DNA from: Rhodoplanes roseus
GTDB taxonomy: Bacteria > Pseudomonadota > Alphaproteobacteria > Rhizobiales > Xanthobacteraceae
Length of the DNA: 39,617 bases
Assembly: GCF_003258865.1 (NCBI RefSeq)
Contig: NZ_NPEX01000002.1
Location: forward strand, 33,470-73,086
Direction of reading: 5' to 3'
Part shown: positions 1 through 11,106 of the stretch, in pieces
How the letters are laid out: every line of letters begins with the position of its first letter
How positions within the stretch are numbered: position 1 is the stretch's first letter
Translations under genes and position numbers: made by a program
Notes under the pieces: model-generated
What the model was told of the DNA's origin: nothing
The model's database searches: none
The model's input: only the letters and a program-made list of their open reading frames with translations

Positions 1-857
1 GGGGCCTTCCGCAGGAGCCCGCCCCGGCGATGCCGAAGGCCTCGCCGATCAGCGACACCGTGATCTTCAAGGCGCCGCCGGACCGCCAGGCCCGGCTCGA
101 GTCGCGCCAGCCGGCGACGACGCTGGCGGCCGCGACCACCCGCAACATCCTGCCCGGCATCGAGGGCAAGATCGCCCGCCTGCACAGTGCGCTCGACCGC
201 ATCGAGACCCGCCAGGCGTCGTCGCTCGCCGCCCTGGAGGAGAGCTACGAGAGCCGCGCGCGACGCATCCGCGCCGTGCTGGTCGATCTCGGGCTGGAGC
301 GCGCCGCGCCGGCCGAGAGCAATGTCGGCGGGCCCTATGTCCCGATCCGGCTCGCGTCGGTGACGCCGGTGTTCGAACGCCAGGTCCAGCGTGTCCGGCT
401 CGCCCGCGCCCAGGCCGAGCGGCTGACCAAGGCGCTGGTGGCGATCCCGATCCGCAAGCCGGTGTCGGGCGATGTCGATTTCAGTTCCACGTTCGGAGTC
501 CGGGTCGATCCGTTCCTCGGCCGGCCGGCCATGCACACCGGCCTCGACTTCCGCGGCAGCTCCGGCGAGCCGATCCGGGTGACGGCCAACGGCACCGTCA
601 CGACGGCGGGCTGGACCGGCGGCTACGGCAAGATGATCGAGATCGACCACGGCAACGGCCTGGCGACCCGCTACGGCCATCTCTCCGAGATCCTGGTGCA
701 TCCCGGCCAGAGCGTAAAGATCGGCCAAGTGGTCGGCCGAATGGGCTCGACGGGCCGCTCCACCGGCCCGCATCTGCATTACGAGACGCGGGTCTCGGGC
801 GAGGCGGTCGATCCGCAGAAGTTCCTGCGCGCCGGCGTGCGGATGGGCACGCTCTGA
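1..857 (+). CDS. M23 family metallopeptidase (5' end outside window)
   Basis: This is the C-terminal part of a zinc endopeptidase of the M23 (lysostaphin/LytM) type, which cuts peptide cross-links in peptidoglycan or activates amidases in the periplasm. The frame is open to the left edge, so the ATG at 30 is probably internal and the usual N-terminal membrane anchor lies outside the window. Numbering from that ATG, residues 44-135 are helical and charged and may form a coiled coil. The catalytic domain follows at about 140-270. The zinc and active-site motifs are complete: His169-x3-Asp173, His217 in a YGHLSE context, and the HLHYE motif with His248 and His250. The stop lies 10 bases from the stop of the convergent M20 gene. 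The family is clear; the substrate is unknown. Confidence 0.85.
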   Translation, partial: GLPQEPAPAMPKASPISDTVIFKAPPDRQARLESRQPATTLAAATTRNILPGIEGKIARLHSALDRIETRQASSLAALEESYESRARRIRAVLVDLGLERAAPAESNVGGPYVPIRLASVTPVFERQVQRVRLARAQAERLTKALVAIPIRKPVSGDVDFSSTFGVRVDPFLGRPAMHTGLDFRGSSGEPIRVTANGTVTTAGWTGGYGKMIEIDHGNGLATRYGHLSEILVHPGQSVKIGQVVGRMGSTGRSTGPHLHYETRVSGEAVDPQKFLRAGVRMGTL

Positions 858-867
858 CGCGTCGCCG

Positions 868-2250
868 CTACGCCGCCAGCGCGGCGAGCACGCGGGCCCA
901 GCTCCGAATCCCCTTGTGGAACGATCGAAGGTCGTACTTCTCGTTTGGCGAATGGATGCGGTCGTCGTCGAGCGCGAAACCGATCAGCAGCGTGTCCATG
1001 CCGACCAGCCGCTTGAAGTCGGCGACGATCGGGATCGACGCGCCCGACCCGACCAGCAGCGCGTCGCGGCCCCACTCGTCGGTGAGGGCACGGCGCGCCG
1101 CCGCGAGCTGCGGCAGATCCCACGGCACCGCGACGGCCGGCGCACCGGTGTGGTCCTCGAAGGTCGCGCTGCAATCGGACGGCAGGCGCGCGCGCACGAA
1201 CGCCCGGAACGCCTGGCGGATCGTGTCCGGGTCCTGGCCCGCGACCAGGCGGAACGACACCTTCGCGAACGCCTTGGACGGGATCACGGTCTTCGAGCCG
1301 GCGCCCGTGTAGCCACCCCAGATGCCGTTGATGTCGGCGGCGGGACGCGAGAAGAGCTGCTCGATCACGCTGCGGCCGCGCTCGCCGGCCGGCTCGCTCA
1401 GCCCGACCGGCTTCAGGAAATTCTCCGGCGTGAGATCGAGCTTGCGCCACGCGGCGAGCACGTCGGCGGGCGGGTCCGTGATGCCGTCGTAGAAGCCCGG
1501 AATGGTGATGCGTCCGTCGTCGTCGTGCAGGCCGCCGAGGATGTTCGTCAGCACCCGGATCGGGTTTCGCGCCGGGCCGCCGAACAGGCCGGAATGCAGG
1601 TCGCGGTTGGACGCCGTGATCTCGACCTCCTCGTAGAGGAGGCCGCGCAGCGCCGTGGTGATGGCCGGCGTCGCCGCATCCCACATTCCGGTGTCGCAGA
1701 CCAGCGCCAAGCTGGCGCCGAGCGCCGCACGATTCTGCGTGATCCAGGCCGGCAGGCTCTTGGAGCCGCACTCCTCCTCGCCCTCGATCAGGATCGTGAC
1801 GGGCAGCGGCAGCTTGCCGGTAACGGCGACGAAGGCCCGGCAGGCCTCGACGAAGGTCATCACCTGGCCTTTGTCGTCCGAGGCGCCGCGCGCCACGATC
1901 GCCTTGCGGCCATCCGGCAGCGTGACGATGCGCGGCTCGAAGGGCGGGCTCTCCCACAGGTCGAGCGGATCGACCGGCTGGACGTCGTAGTGGCCGTAGA
2001 ACAGCACCCGGCCCGCATCGCCGTCGCCGCTGCGGCCGAGCACGACGGGATGACCCGCGGTTTCGGAGAGAGACGCAGCGATCCCGATGCCCTGGAGATC
2101 GGCGGCGAGATGCGCGGCGGCGGCTCGGCAGTCGGCGGCATGGGCCGGATCGGTCGAGATCGACGGAATGCGCAGGAACGCGAACAGCCGCTCGTGGCTG
2201 GCGGCGAGGTCGGCGTCGATACGGTCGAGAACCTGATCGAGAACGGTCAT
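868..2250 (-). CDS. M20/M28 family dipeptidase (metallopeptidase)
   Basis: A 460-residue cytoplasmic di-zinc hydrolase of the M20 family, subgroup resembling carnosinase/CNDP-like dipeptidases. The metal and catalytic motifs are in order: YGHYDVQP (His87, Asp89), GASDDKG (Asp125/Asp126), the EGEEECGS acidic triplet at 158-160, CDTGMW (Asp186), and a late HSPNEKYD. The lid domain starts near HSGLFGG. The ATG at 2250 is preceded by AAGG about ten bases upstream. A longer frame runs upstream, but it would overlap the DUF853 gene and has no similarity to the family. The gene starts 28 bases after the DUF853 stop on the same strand, so the two are probably co-transcribed. The substrate cannot be told from the sequence; dipeptides or N-acyl amino acids are likely. 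Confidence 0.9.
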   Translation of the reverse strand: MTVLDQVLDRIDADLAASHERLFAFLRIPSISTDPAHAADCRAAAAHLAADLQGIGIAASLSETAGHPVVLGRSGDGDAGRVLFYGHYDVQPVDPLDLWESPPFEPRIVTLPDGRKAIVARGASDDKGQVMTFVEACRAFVAVTGKLPLPVTILIEGEEECGSKSLPAWITQNRAALGASLALVCDTGMWDAATPAITTALRGLLYEEVEITASNRDLHSGLFGGPARNPIRVLTNILGGLHDDDGRITIPGFYDGITDPPADVLAAWRKLDLTPENFLKPVGLSEPAGERGRSVIEQLFSRPAADINGIWGGYTGAGSKTVIPSKAFAKVSFRLVAGQDPDTIRQAFRAFVRARLPSDCSATFEDHTGAPAVAVPWDLPQLAAARRALTDEWGRDALLVGSGASIPIVADFKRLVGMDTLLIGFALDDDRIHSPNEKYDLRSFHKGIRSWARVLAALAA

Positions 2251-2278
2251 CCCAGAAGCACCTTCGAGACAGAAGACA

Positions 2279-3940
2279 TCAGCGGCGGGTCGACGAGCGT
2301 TGCGGTGTCCCGAACAGGCCGCGTTCGACCGCCGCGGTGGCCGAGGTCGTGTCCTCGTCGAGCAGCCCATAGGTGCGGCTCTTGCCCGACCGGGCGTAGC
2401 TGCGACGCGACGACGGCGACATGCCCATGCGCTTGAGCGCCTCCTGGGTCGCGGTGCGGGCGACGACGGCCGCCACCGAGCGGCCGAACTGGCGCACCGC
2501 CGGGTGCGACAGGAACGCCCCGATGCCGCCGAGAATGCGGGATCCGATGCCGGGCTGCTCGGGCGGCGCGCCGCTGCCCTCGCGACCGGCACCACCGCGG
2601 GGCGCGGGTCGCCCGTCGCCGTCGTCCTGCGGAGCGGCGCCGTTCGTCAGAATGTCCGTCAGGGGCCGATGCGGGGAGACCTTCTCGTAGCGGCCCCGCA
2701 CCGGGCTCGACGCGATGATCGCCTTGCGCTCCTCCGGCGTGAGCGGCCCGATCCTGGCCGCGGGCGGACGGATCATCGCACGATCGACCATCGACGGCGT
2801 GCCGTTGCCTTCCAGGAACGAGACCAGCGCCTCGCCCTTGCCGAGTTCCGTGATGACCTGTGCCGTGTCGAGCTTGGGGTTGGGCCGGAACGTCTCGGCG
2901 GCGGAGCGGACCGCCTTCTGGTCGCGCGGCGTGAAGGCGCGCAGCGCGTGCTGCACCCGGTTGCCGAGCTGGGCCAGCACGGTGTCGGGCACGTCGAGCG
3001 GGTTCTGCGTGACGAAATACACGCCGACGCCTTTCGACCGGATCAGCCTGACCACCTGCTCGATACGATCGAGCAGCGCCTTGGGCGCCTCGTTGAACAG
3101 CAGATGCGCCTCGTCGAAGAAGAAGACGAGCTTCGGCTTGTCGAGATCGCCGACCTCGGGCAGGCGCTCGAACAGCTCGGCGATCAGCCACAGCAGGAAG
3201 GTGGCGTAGAGCCTGGGGCTCTGCATCAGCTTGTCGGCCGCCAGGATGTTGATCCGGCCGCGCCCGCGATCGTCGACCGCCATGAAGTCGGAGATGTCGA
3301 GATCGGGCAGCCCGAAGAACTTGTCGCCGCCCTGGTTCTCGATGACCAGGAGCTGGCGCTGCACGGCCCCGATGGTCGCCGGCGCGACGTTGCCGTAGCG
3401 GGTGCCGATGTCCTTGGCGTTCTGGCCCAGATGGGCGAGCAGCTCGCGCAGATTGGCGAGGTCGAGGAGATCGGCGGCGACGCCGTCGGCGGTGCCGTCC
3501 GCCTCGTCCATTACCTTGAAGGCGATGTTGATGACGCCCTCCTGGACGTCGTTGAGGTCGAGCATGCGGGAGAGCAGCAGCGGGCCGAGATCGTGCACGG
3601 TGGCACGGATCGGGTGCCCCTGCTCGCCGAACAGGTCCCAGAACACCACGGGAAACTGATCGGGTGCGTAGTCGTATCCCATCTGCTTGGCGCGATCGAC
3701 GAGGGCCGGCTTGGCCTCGCCGCGGGCCGCAACGCCGGAGAGATCGCCCTTGATGTCGGCGGCGAAGACCGGAACGCCGGCGCGCGAGAAGCCTTCGGCG
3801 AGCACCTGCAGCGTGACGGTCTTGCCCGTGCCGGTCGCGCCGGTGATCAACCCGTGCCGGTTCCCGAGGGCGAGGGTCAGATATTCCGGCTTGTCACTTT
3901 TGCCGACGAGAATCTTCCCGTCCTGATCCAAGGTGCCCAT
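2279..3940 (-). CDS. HerA/YjgR-like ATPase, DUF853
   Basis: A 553-residue P-loop ATPase of the HerA-FtsK superfamily, YjgR/DUF853 branch. Walker A is GATGTGKT at 34-41 and Walker B is the hydrophobic strand ending FFFDEAH near 270-280. Downstream are the FVTQNPLDVP and LGNRVQHALRAF sensor-like motifs seen in the family. A low-complexity linker rich in Gly, Pro and Asp follows near 430-470, then a basic C-terminal tail. HerA relatives are hexameric DNA translocases, but the YjgR branch has no assigned role and here no nuclease (NurA) gene sits beside it. The ATG at 3940 gives the expected N-terminus. It is probably the first gene of a two-gene unit with the M20 peptidase. Confidence 0.88.
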   Translation of the reverse strand: MGTLDQDGKILVGKSDKPEYLTLALGNRHGLITGATGTGKTVTLQVLAEGFSRAGVPVFAADIKGDLSGVAARGEAKPALVDRAKQMGYDYAPDQFPVVFWDLFGEQGHPIRATVHDLGPLLLSRMLDLNDVQEGVINIAFKVMDEADGTADGVAADLLDLANLRELLAHLGQNAKDIGTRYGNVAPATIGAVQRQLLVIENQGGDKFFGLPDLDISDFMAVDDRGRGRINILAADKLMQSPRLYATFLLWLIAELFERLPEVGDLDKPKLVFFFDEAHLLFNEAPKALLDRIEQVVRLIRSKGVGVYFVTQNPLDVPDTVLAQLGNRVQHALRAFTPRDQKAVRSAAETFRPNPKLDTAQVITELGKGEALVSFLEGNGTPSMVDRAMIRPPAARIGPLTPEERKAIIASSPVRGRYEKVSPHRPLTDILTNGAAPQDDGDGRPAPRGGAGREGSGAPPEQPGIGSRILGGIGAFLSHPAVRQFGRSVAAVVARTATQEALKRMGMSPSSRRSYARSGKSRTYGLLDEDTTSATAAVERGLFGTPQRSSTRR

Positions 3941-4339
3941 GGTCGCCTCTCGATCGCTCGCTGCCGCCGCGCTCGCGGTTCCGCCGGCCGAATCCCGAAC
4001 CGCAAGACCGATACAGGCTTATACTGACTGTCCCTCGTCGGGGCGAGCCGGCACCCCGCCCGTCGCTCGTTCGAATGTCACATAGACGCAAGCGAAGCCG
4101 CGTTGCGAGATCGCAACACAGGCCTGCAACATCGCGTTAGCAATCGTGGCGCGATTGTGTTTCGATCCCGGGATGTCAGAATGATGACCGTGGAATGCGG
4201 GGCGAGAGGGGGCCATGGTTTTCGTTGCCAGCCGATTCGCTGCCGAGTCGGGCGCGCGTGGTCGCGTCGTGGCGCAGCGGCTCGACCACAGGTCGATGCA
4301 TGGTCCGCTCGCGCAGCATTCCGGGCGTTGGACCGCCCG
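3941..4339. other. Divergent intergenic region
   Basis: This 399-base gap separates the leftward DUF853 gene from the rightward DUF4332 gene and should hold promoters for both. Its middle is less GC-rich than the surroundings. No convincing -35/-10 pair could be assigned, though a TATAAG-like hexamer is readable on the minus strand near 4020. A perfect inverted repeat lies at 4103-4116. Short frames reading through the region have no recognisable protein in them. Confidence 0.5.
4103..4116. promoter_or_regulatory. Inverted repeat, possible operator
   Basis: TTGCGA and TCGCAA form a perfect 6-base inverted repeat separated by two bases (GA). It lies in the divergent gap between the DUF853 and DUF4332 genes, a usual place for a dimeric repressor or activator site. 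No regulator gene is adjacent, so the binding protein is unknown. Confidence 0.35.
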
Positions 4340-4747
4340 ATGAGGTACTCGATCGCAGAGCTCGATGGCATCGTGCCGGGCATCGCAGCCGCGTTGAAAT
4401 CGGCCGGCATCCGCACCACCGGCAAGCTGCTCGAGGCCGCCAAGACGCCGAAGGGCCGCAAGGAGCTCGCCGAGCGCACCGGCCTGACGCCGCAATGCCT
4501 GCTGCGGATCGCCAACTTCGCCGACAAAATGCGGATCAAGGGCATCGGCGAGGAGTACGCCGAGCTGCTGGAGGCCGCCGGCGTCGACACGGTGCGCGAG
4601 CTGAAGTATCGCAACCCGTCCAACCTGGCGAAGCGCATGGCCGAGGTGAACCGCCACCGCAAGCTGGTGCGCACCGCGCCGTCCGAGAAGGCGATCGAGC
4701 GCTGGATCGAGACCGCCAAGGGGCTGCCCGTCAAGATCAGCTACTGA
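4340..4747 (+). CDS. DUF4332 helix-hairpin-helix protein
   Basis: A 135-residue protein resembling DUF4332, which folds as tandem helix-hairpin-helix elements like those in DNA polymerase and topoisomerase tails. Two hairpins are visible: GIAAALKSAGIRTTGKLLEA near 15-34 and the IKGIGEEYAELLEAAGVDT stretch near 65-85, each with the Gly-hydrophobic-Gly turn expected for binding DNA backbone. The ATG at 4340 is chosen because it gives the conserved start MRYSIAELDG; the frame extends further upstream but reads as non-coding. No SD is obvious. Its partner is unknown. The divergent neighbour is a DNA-translocase-like ATPase, which may or may not be linked. It is followed 121 bases later by folP. 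Confidence 0.75.
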   Translation: MRYSIAELDGIVPGIAAALKSAGIRTTGKLLEAAKTPKGRKELAERTGLTPQCLLRIANFADKMRIKGIGEEYAELLEAAGVDTVRELKYRNPSNLAKRMAEVNRHRKLVRTAPSEKAIERWIETAKGLPVKISY

Positions 4748-4868
4748 GGCTCGCTCGTCGCTCGCCAGGAGTTCAGCGGAATACGGCATTCCGGCCGGTG
4801 CGTGAACGGTCGCGAGCTGGTCCACCGCAACGCTTGACTCCGCCCCGCCACCGCGCAAAGCCCTGCGC

Positions 4869-5704
<836 letters not shown>

Positions 5705-5708
<4 letters not shown>

Positions 5709-6082
5709 CCTCCGCACACGACATCGTTTTCGTCACCGGCCTCGCCGTCCATGCCTATCACGGCGTGATGGAGCACGAGCGCACCGTCGGGCAGACGTTC
5801 CTGCTCGACCTCGTCTTGTCGGCGGACCTCTCCGAGGCGTCCCGCACCGACAAGCATTCGACCACGGTATCCTACGATCAGGTGGTGGACTGCGCGACCC
5901 GCGCCTTCGTGGCGAAGCGCTTTCGTCTGGTCGAGGCTGCGGCCGGCGCGGTCGCCGAGGCGGTCCTCGAGAGCTTTCCGCGGGTAATGGAAATCCGCGT
6001 CACAGTGCACAAGCCGCATGCGCCGATTCCCGCGACCTTCACGGACGTCGGGGTCGCGATCGTCCGCACCCGGCATGGCTGA
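5705..6082 (+). CDS. folB: Dihydroneopterin aldolase
   Basis: A 125-residue enzyme that cleaves 7,8-dihydroneopterin to 6-hydroxymethyl-7,8-dihydropterin and glycolaldehyde, supplying the substrate of FolK. It has the family opening V-x-GLAVHAYHGVMEHER with the pterin-contacting acidic residues, the TTVSYDQV segment that helps form the pocket, and the catalytic Lys103 in VHKPHAPI. Family members assemble as octamers. The start overlaps the folP stop (ATGA) and the end overlaps the folK start by eight bases, so the three genes are read as one coupled unit. Confidence 0.95.
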
Positions 6083-6575
6083 GGCGGTCCTCTCGCTCGG
6101 CGGAAATCTGGGCGAGCCGCGTGCGACGCTCGCGCGCGCGGTAGAGGTGCTGTGTGCCGATGCTGCGGTGCGACTTCTCGCGCGGTCGTCCGACTACCGG
6201 ACGCCGCCCTGGGGCGACACCGATCAGCCTGCCTTCGTGAATCTCTGCATCCTCGTCGACACCAGTCTCTCGCCGCACGATCTCCTGGCACGCGCACGGT
6301 CCGTCGAGACCGCGCTCGGCCGCGACCGGGTGCGCGAGCGTCGGTGGGGCCCCCGCACCGCGGACATCGACATCGTGTCCTACGGCGATGCAGCAGGCGA
6401 CGTGATCATCGAGGACCCGGACCTCGTGCTGCCGCACCCGCGCGCGGCCGAGCGCGCCTTCGTGCTGGTGCCGCTCGCCGAGATCGCACCGGACCACCGC
6501 CTCGGCGGCATCGCGGTTCGTGATCTCGTGGCCCGGCTCGACACCAGCGGCATCACGCGGCTGACGAGCAAATAA
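6075..6575 (+). CDS. folK: 2-amino-4-hydroxy-6-hydroxymethyldihydropteridine pyrophosphokinase (HPPK)
   Basis: This enzyme transfers pyrophosphate from ATP to 6-hydroxymethyl-7,8-dihydropterin, making the substrate of FolP. The 166-residue protein opens with LSLGGNLGEP as in HPPK and carries the core motif WGPRTADIDI at 91-100, in which Asp97 and Asp99 bind the two magnesium ions. The later LPHPRAAERAFVLVPL segment is the second family signature. The ATG at 6075 lies inside the end of folB and is in frame with a longer open stretch that would overlap folB more; the short form matches the family start. With folP and folB it forms the complete late pterin branch. Confidence 0.95.
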   Translation: MAEAVLSLGGNLGEPRATLARAVEVLCADAAVRLLARSSDYRTPPWGDTDQPAFVNLCILVDTSLSPHDLLARARSVETALGRDRVRERRWGPRTADIDIVSYGDAAGDVIIEDPDLVLPHPRAAERAFVLVPLAEIAPDHRLGGIAVRDLVARLDTSGITRLTSK

Positions 6576-6591
6576 CGAGGAGTCCGTAGAT

Positions 6592-6606
6592 CGCCCGATA
6601 CGGGCG
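6592..6606 (+). other. Small stem-loop after folK
   Basis: CGCCCG and CGGGCG pair as a six-base stem around the loop ATA, 16 bases after the folK stop. There is no T-tract behind it, so it may mark the 3' end of the folate transcript or be incidental. Confidence 0.25.
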
Positions 6607-6637
6607 GGGCCTGTATGCTCTGGCGGCACTTCCTCCA

Positions 6638-6671
6638 TCCGGACCTGTACTTATACGGTTCTGTCCGGACC
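6638..6671 (+). repeat. Paired TCCGGACC direct repeats upstream of mutA
   Basis: Two identical octamers TCCGGACC occur at 6638-6645 and 6664-6671, 26 bases apart, flanking a relatively AT-rich stretch with a TTATACGG segment that could be a -10 element. Each octamer includes the palindromic core TCCGGA. The position, 79-112 bases before the mutA ATG, suits an operator, but the regulator is unknown and chance cannot be excluded in such GC-rich DNA. Confidence 0.3.
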
Positions 6672-6749
6672 AACTATTCGCGCGAGTCCAGCCATGCATT
6701 CGCGATCGTTTCCTTGGCGAAACGCATTAGTCGTGGCATCTTCCGCGCC

Positions 6750-8639
6750 ATGACTCAGACCGCCGAAGACCTCACGCTCGCCGGCGAGTTCCCGCCGGCC
6801 ACCCGCGAGCAATGGCTCGCGCTTGTCGAGGGCACGCTGAAAGGCGCGCCCTTCGAGAAACGGCTCGTCTCCAAGACCTATGACGGGCTGCGGATCGAGC
6901 CGCTCTATCCGAGCGACCGCACTGCCCGCCCGGTGCCCGCGCGCGCCAGCGGCGCGCCCTGGCTGGTCCTGCAACGGGTCGATCATCCCGATCCGAAGGC
7001 GGCCAATGCCGAGGCGCTGCACGACCTCGAGAACGGCGCCACCGGCCTGTCCCTGGTGTTCGCCGGCAGCCTCGGGGCACGCGGCTACGGCATCGGCGGC
7101 GACTCCGACACGATCGCCAAGGTGCTGGCCGACGTACGGCTCGACGCCATCGCGCTCGACCTGCAGCTCTCGCCGCAGGCCAAGGAGGCGCCGCAGCGCA
7201 TCGCCGATCTGGTGGCGGCACGCGGCCTCTCGCCCGGCGCGCTCGACATCCGTTTCGGCATCGATCCGCTCGGCGCCATCGCGGCGTTCGGCAAGGCACG
7301 GATCGCTTGGCCCGAGATGGCCAAGGAGTTCGTGATCAGGGTCCGTGATCTCGCGGCGCGCGGCTTCAAGGGCCCGTTCGCGGTGGCGGACGGCCGCGTG
7401 GTGCACGATGCGGGCGGCTCCGAAGCGCAAGAGCTCGCTTTCATGCTGAGCGTGGCGCTCACCTATGTGCGGGCGCTCGAAGCCGAGGGCATCCCGCTGG
7501 ACGCGGCGCGGAAGACCGTGTCCTTCCGGGTCGCCGCAGACGCCGATCAGTTCCTCACCATCGCCAAGATCCGCGCGCTGCGGACGCTGTGGGCGCGGGT
7601 CGAGGAGGCCTGCGGCCTCGCGCCGTCCCACATCGTCGTCACGGCCGAGACGGCGTGGCGGATGATGACGACGCGTGACCCCGCCGTGAACATGCTGCGC
7701 GCGACAGTCGCGGTGTTCGCGGCCGGCGTCGGAGGCGCCGACGCCGTGACGGTGCTGCCGTGGACCGCGCCGATCGGCCTGCCCGACCGCGCCGCCCGCC
7801 GCATCGCCCGCAACACGCAGCTGATCCTGCTGGAGGAGTCGTATCTGTCCAAGGTCGCCGATCCGGCGGCCGGGGCCGGCGGCATCGAGGCGCTGACCAA
7901 GGAGCTCTGCGGCACCGCCTGGACGCTGTTCCAGGAGATCGAGGGAGCCGGCGGCATCTGGGCCGCACTGACCCAGGGTCTGCTGCAAAAGAAGATCGCG
8001 GGCGTGCGCACGGCACGTGAGAAGGCCGCCGCCAGCCGGCGCGACCCGATCACTGGCGTGAGCGAGTTCCCGAACATCGCCGAGGCCACGCCGAACATCA
8101 TCGACGTCGCCCCGTCGGCGGTGACGCCCGTGCAGGCGAGCGTGACGCTCGAGCCGCTGTCGGCGATGCGGATCTCCGCCGCGTTCGAGGCGTTGCGCGA
8201 CGCCTCCGACGCAGCCCTCGCCAAGACCGGCTCGCGCCCGAAGGTGTTCCTGGCCAATCTCGGCCCGCTCGCCGGCTTCACGGCTCGCGCCACCTTCACC
8301 AAGAACTTCTTCGAGGCCGGCGGTATCCAGACCATCGGCAACGACGGGTTCCTGGCCGACGGAAAGACCGACCTCGCCGCGCTGACCGCCGCCTACAAGG
8401 CGTCCGGCGCGACCCTGGCGTGCCTGTGCTCCTCCGACGACGGCTACGGCCGCGAAGCGGTCGAGGCGGCGAAGGCTCTGACCGCAGCGGGCTGCGCCCA
8501 CATCTATCTCGCCGGACGTCCCGGCGAGCGCGAGGCGGAGTTCAAGGCTGCCGGCATCGCGCATGCGATTTTCATGGGCTGCGACCTGCTCGCGACCCTG
8601 ACGGAGGCGCAGCGGCTCGCCGGCACGGGAACCGCCTGA
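6750..8639 (+). CDS. mutA: Methylmalonyl-CoA mutase small (beta) subunit
   Basis: The small, non-catalytic subunit of heterodimeric methylmalonyl-CoA mutase, the adenosylcobalamin enzyme interconverting (R)-methylmalonyl-CoA and succinyl-CoA. It is 629 residues, close to the Propionibacterium small chain. It keeps the TIM-barrel region, including the ARNTQLILLEES segment that parallels [12 protein letters not shown] in MutB, and a flavodoxin-like C-terminal domain. That domain lacks the cobalamin-ligating DGHDRG motif present in MutB: the equivalent stretch reads RATFTKNFFEAGG, as expected for the structural subunit. The ATG at 6750 is preferred because the frame upstream overlaps the probable promoter region. 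It is 167 bases upstream of mutB on the same strand. Confidence 0.92.
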   Translation: MTQTAEDLTLAGEFPPATREQWLALVEGTLKGAPFEKRLVSKTYDGLRIEPLYPSDRTARPVPARASGAPWLVLQRVDHPDPKAANAEALHDLENGATGLSLVFAGSLGARGYGIGGDSDTIAKVLADVRLDAIALDLQLSPQAKEAPQRIADLVAARGLSPGALDIRFGIDPLGAIAAFGKARIAWPEMAKEFVIRVRDLAARGFKGPFAVADGRVVHDAGGSEAQELAFMLSVALTYVRALEAEGIPLDAARKTVSFRVAADADQFLTIAKIRALRTLWARVEEACGLAPSHIVVTAETAWRMMTTRDPAVNMLRATVAVFAAGVGGADAVTVLPWTAPIGLPDRAARRIARNTQLILLEESYLSKVADPAAGAGGIEALTKELCGTAWTLFQEIEGAGGIWAALTQGLLQKKIAGVRTAREKAAASRRDPITGVSEFPNIAEATPNIIDVAPSAVTPVQASVTLEPLSAMRISAAFEALRDASDAALAKTGSRPKVFLANLGPLAGFTARATFTKNFFEAGGIQTIGNDGFLADGKTDLAALTAAYKASGATLACLCSSDDGYGREAVEAAKALTAAGCAHIYLAGRPGEREAEFKAAGIAHAIFMGCDLLATLTEAQRLAGTGTA

Positions 8640-8659
8640 CGACGGCGCCGGTCGGCGCC

Positions 8660-8678
8660 GTGCGGATCCGCTCCGCAC
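8660..8678 (+). other. Stem-loop in the mutA-mutB gap
   Basis: GTGCGGA and TCCGCAC form a perfect seven-base stem around a five-base loop, 20 bases after the mutA stop. No T-tract follows. It could stabilise the mutA message or cause partial termination, which would help tune the two subunits separately. Confidence 0.3.
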
Positions 8679-8724
8679 GGCCGGCCGGATGCCGCGGCGC
8701 ATGTCGACGACGTAACGACACATG

Positions 8725-8740
8725 GCCCCATCGATGGGGC
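8725..8740. promoter_or_regulatory. Perfect 16-base palindrome upstream of mutB
   Basis: GCCCCATCGATGGGGC is a perfect 16-base palindrome 66 bases before the mutB ATG, within the mutA-mutB gap. Such a symmetric site suits a dimeric DNA-binding protein; alternatively the transcript could fold there, although a palindrome without a loop forms a poor RNA hairpin. No adjacent regulator gene suggests a ligand. Confidence 0.4.
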
Positions 8741-8806
8741 GCGTCATACTCTCTGGACTGAGACCACGGCGGCCGGCGGGTCGCACCACTCGCACGAGGC
8801 TCGAAC

Positions 8807-10975
<2,169 letters not shown>

Positions 10976-11012
10976 CGCTCGACACCGGTCCTAAACCTTG
11001 AGGTCAAGTCTG

Positions 11013-11043
11013 GAGCGGCCGGCATCGCGGATGCAGGCCGCTC
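11013..11043 (+). terminator. Long stem-loop after mutB, possible terminator
   Basis: GAGCGGCC and GGCCGCTC pair as an eight-base stem, continued after one mismatch by GCATC/GATGC around the loop GCG. It starts 38 bases after the mutB stop. There is no downstream T-tract, so it is more likely a 3'-end stabiliser or an atypical terminator than a classical one. Confidence 0.4.
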
Positions 11044-11106
11044 TGGTATAAGCGGCCTCCCCGGCCGCACCTCGGCATGCGGCGCGCCAATTCGGAACCG
11101 CCGTCC

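Noticed and set aside
916-2436. Long plus-strand frame opposite the M20 peptidase gene
   Set aside because: It is Arg- and Asp-rich with no family motif and is the antisense of a clearly conserved enzyme; such frames are common in GC-rich DNA.
2300-4027. 575-codon plus-strand frame opposite the DUF853 gene
   Set aside because: The translation is low-complexity and Arg/Glu-rich, while the minus strand has intact Walker motifs.
6651-8795. 714-codon minus-strand frame opposite mutA
   Set aside because: No recognisable motif; mutA on the other strand is well supported.
8640-8806. Cobalamin riboswitch before mutB
   Set aside because: The gap is short and no B12-box-like sequence is visible; only the small hairpin and the palindrome are found.
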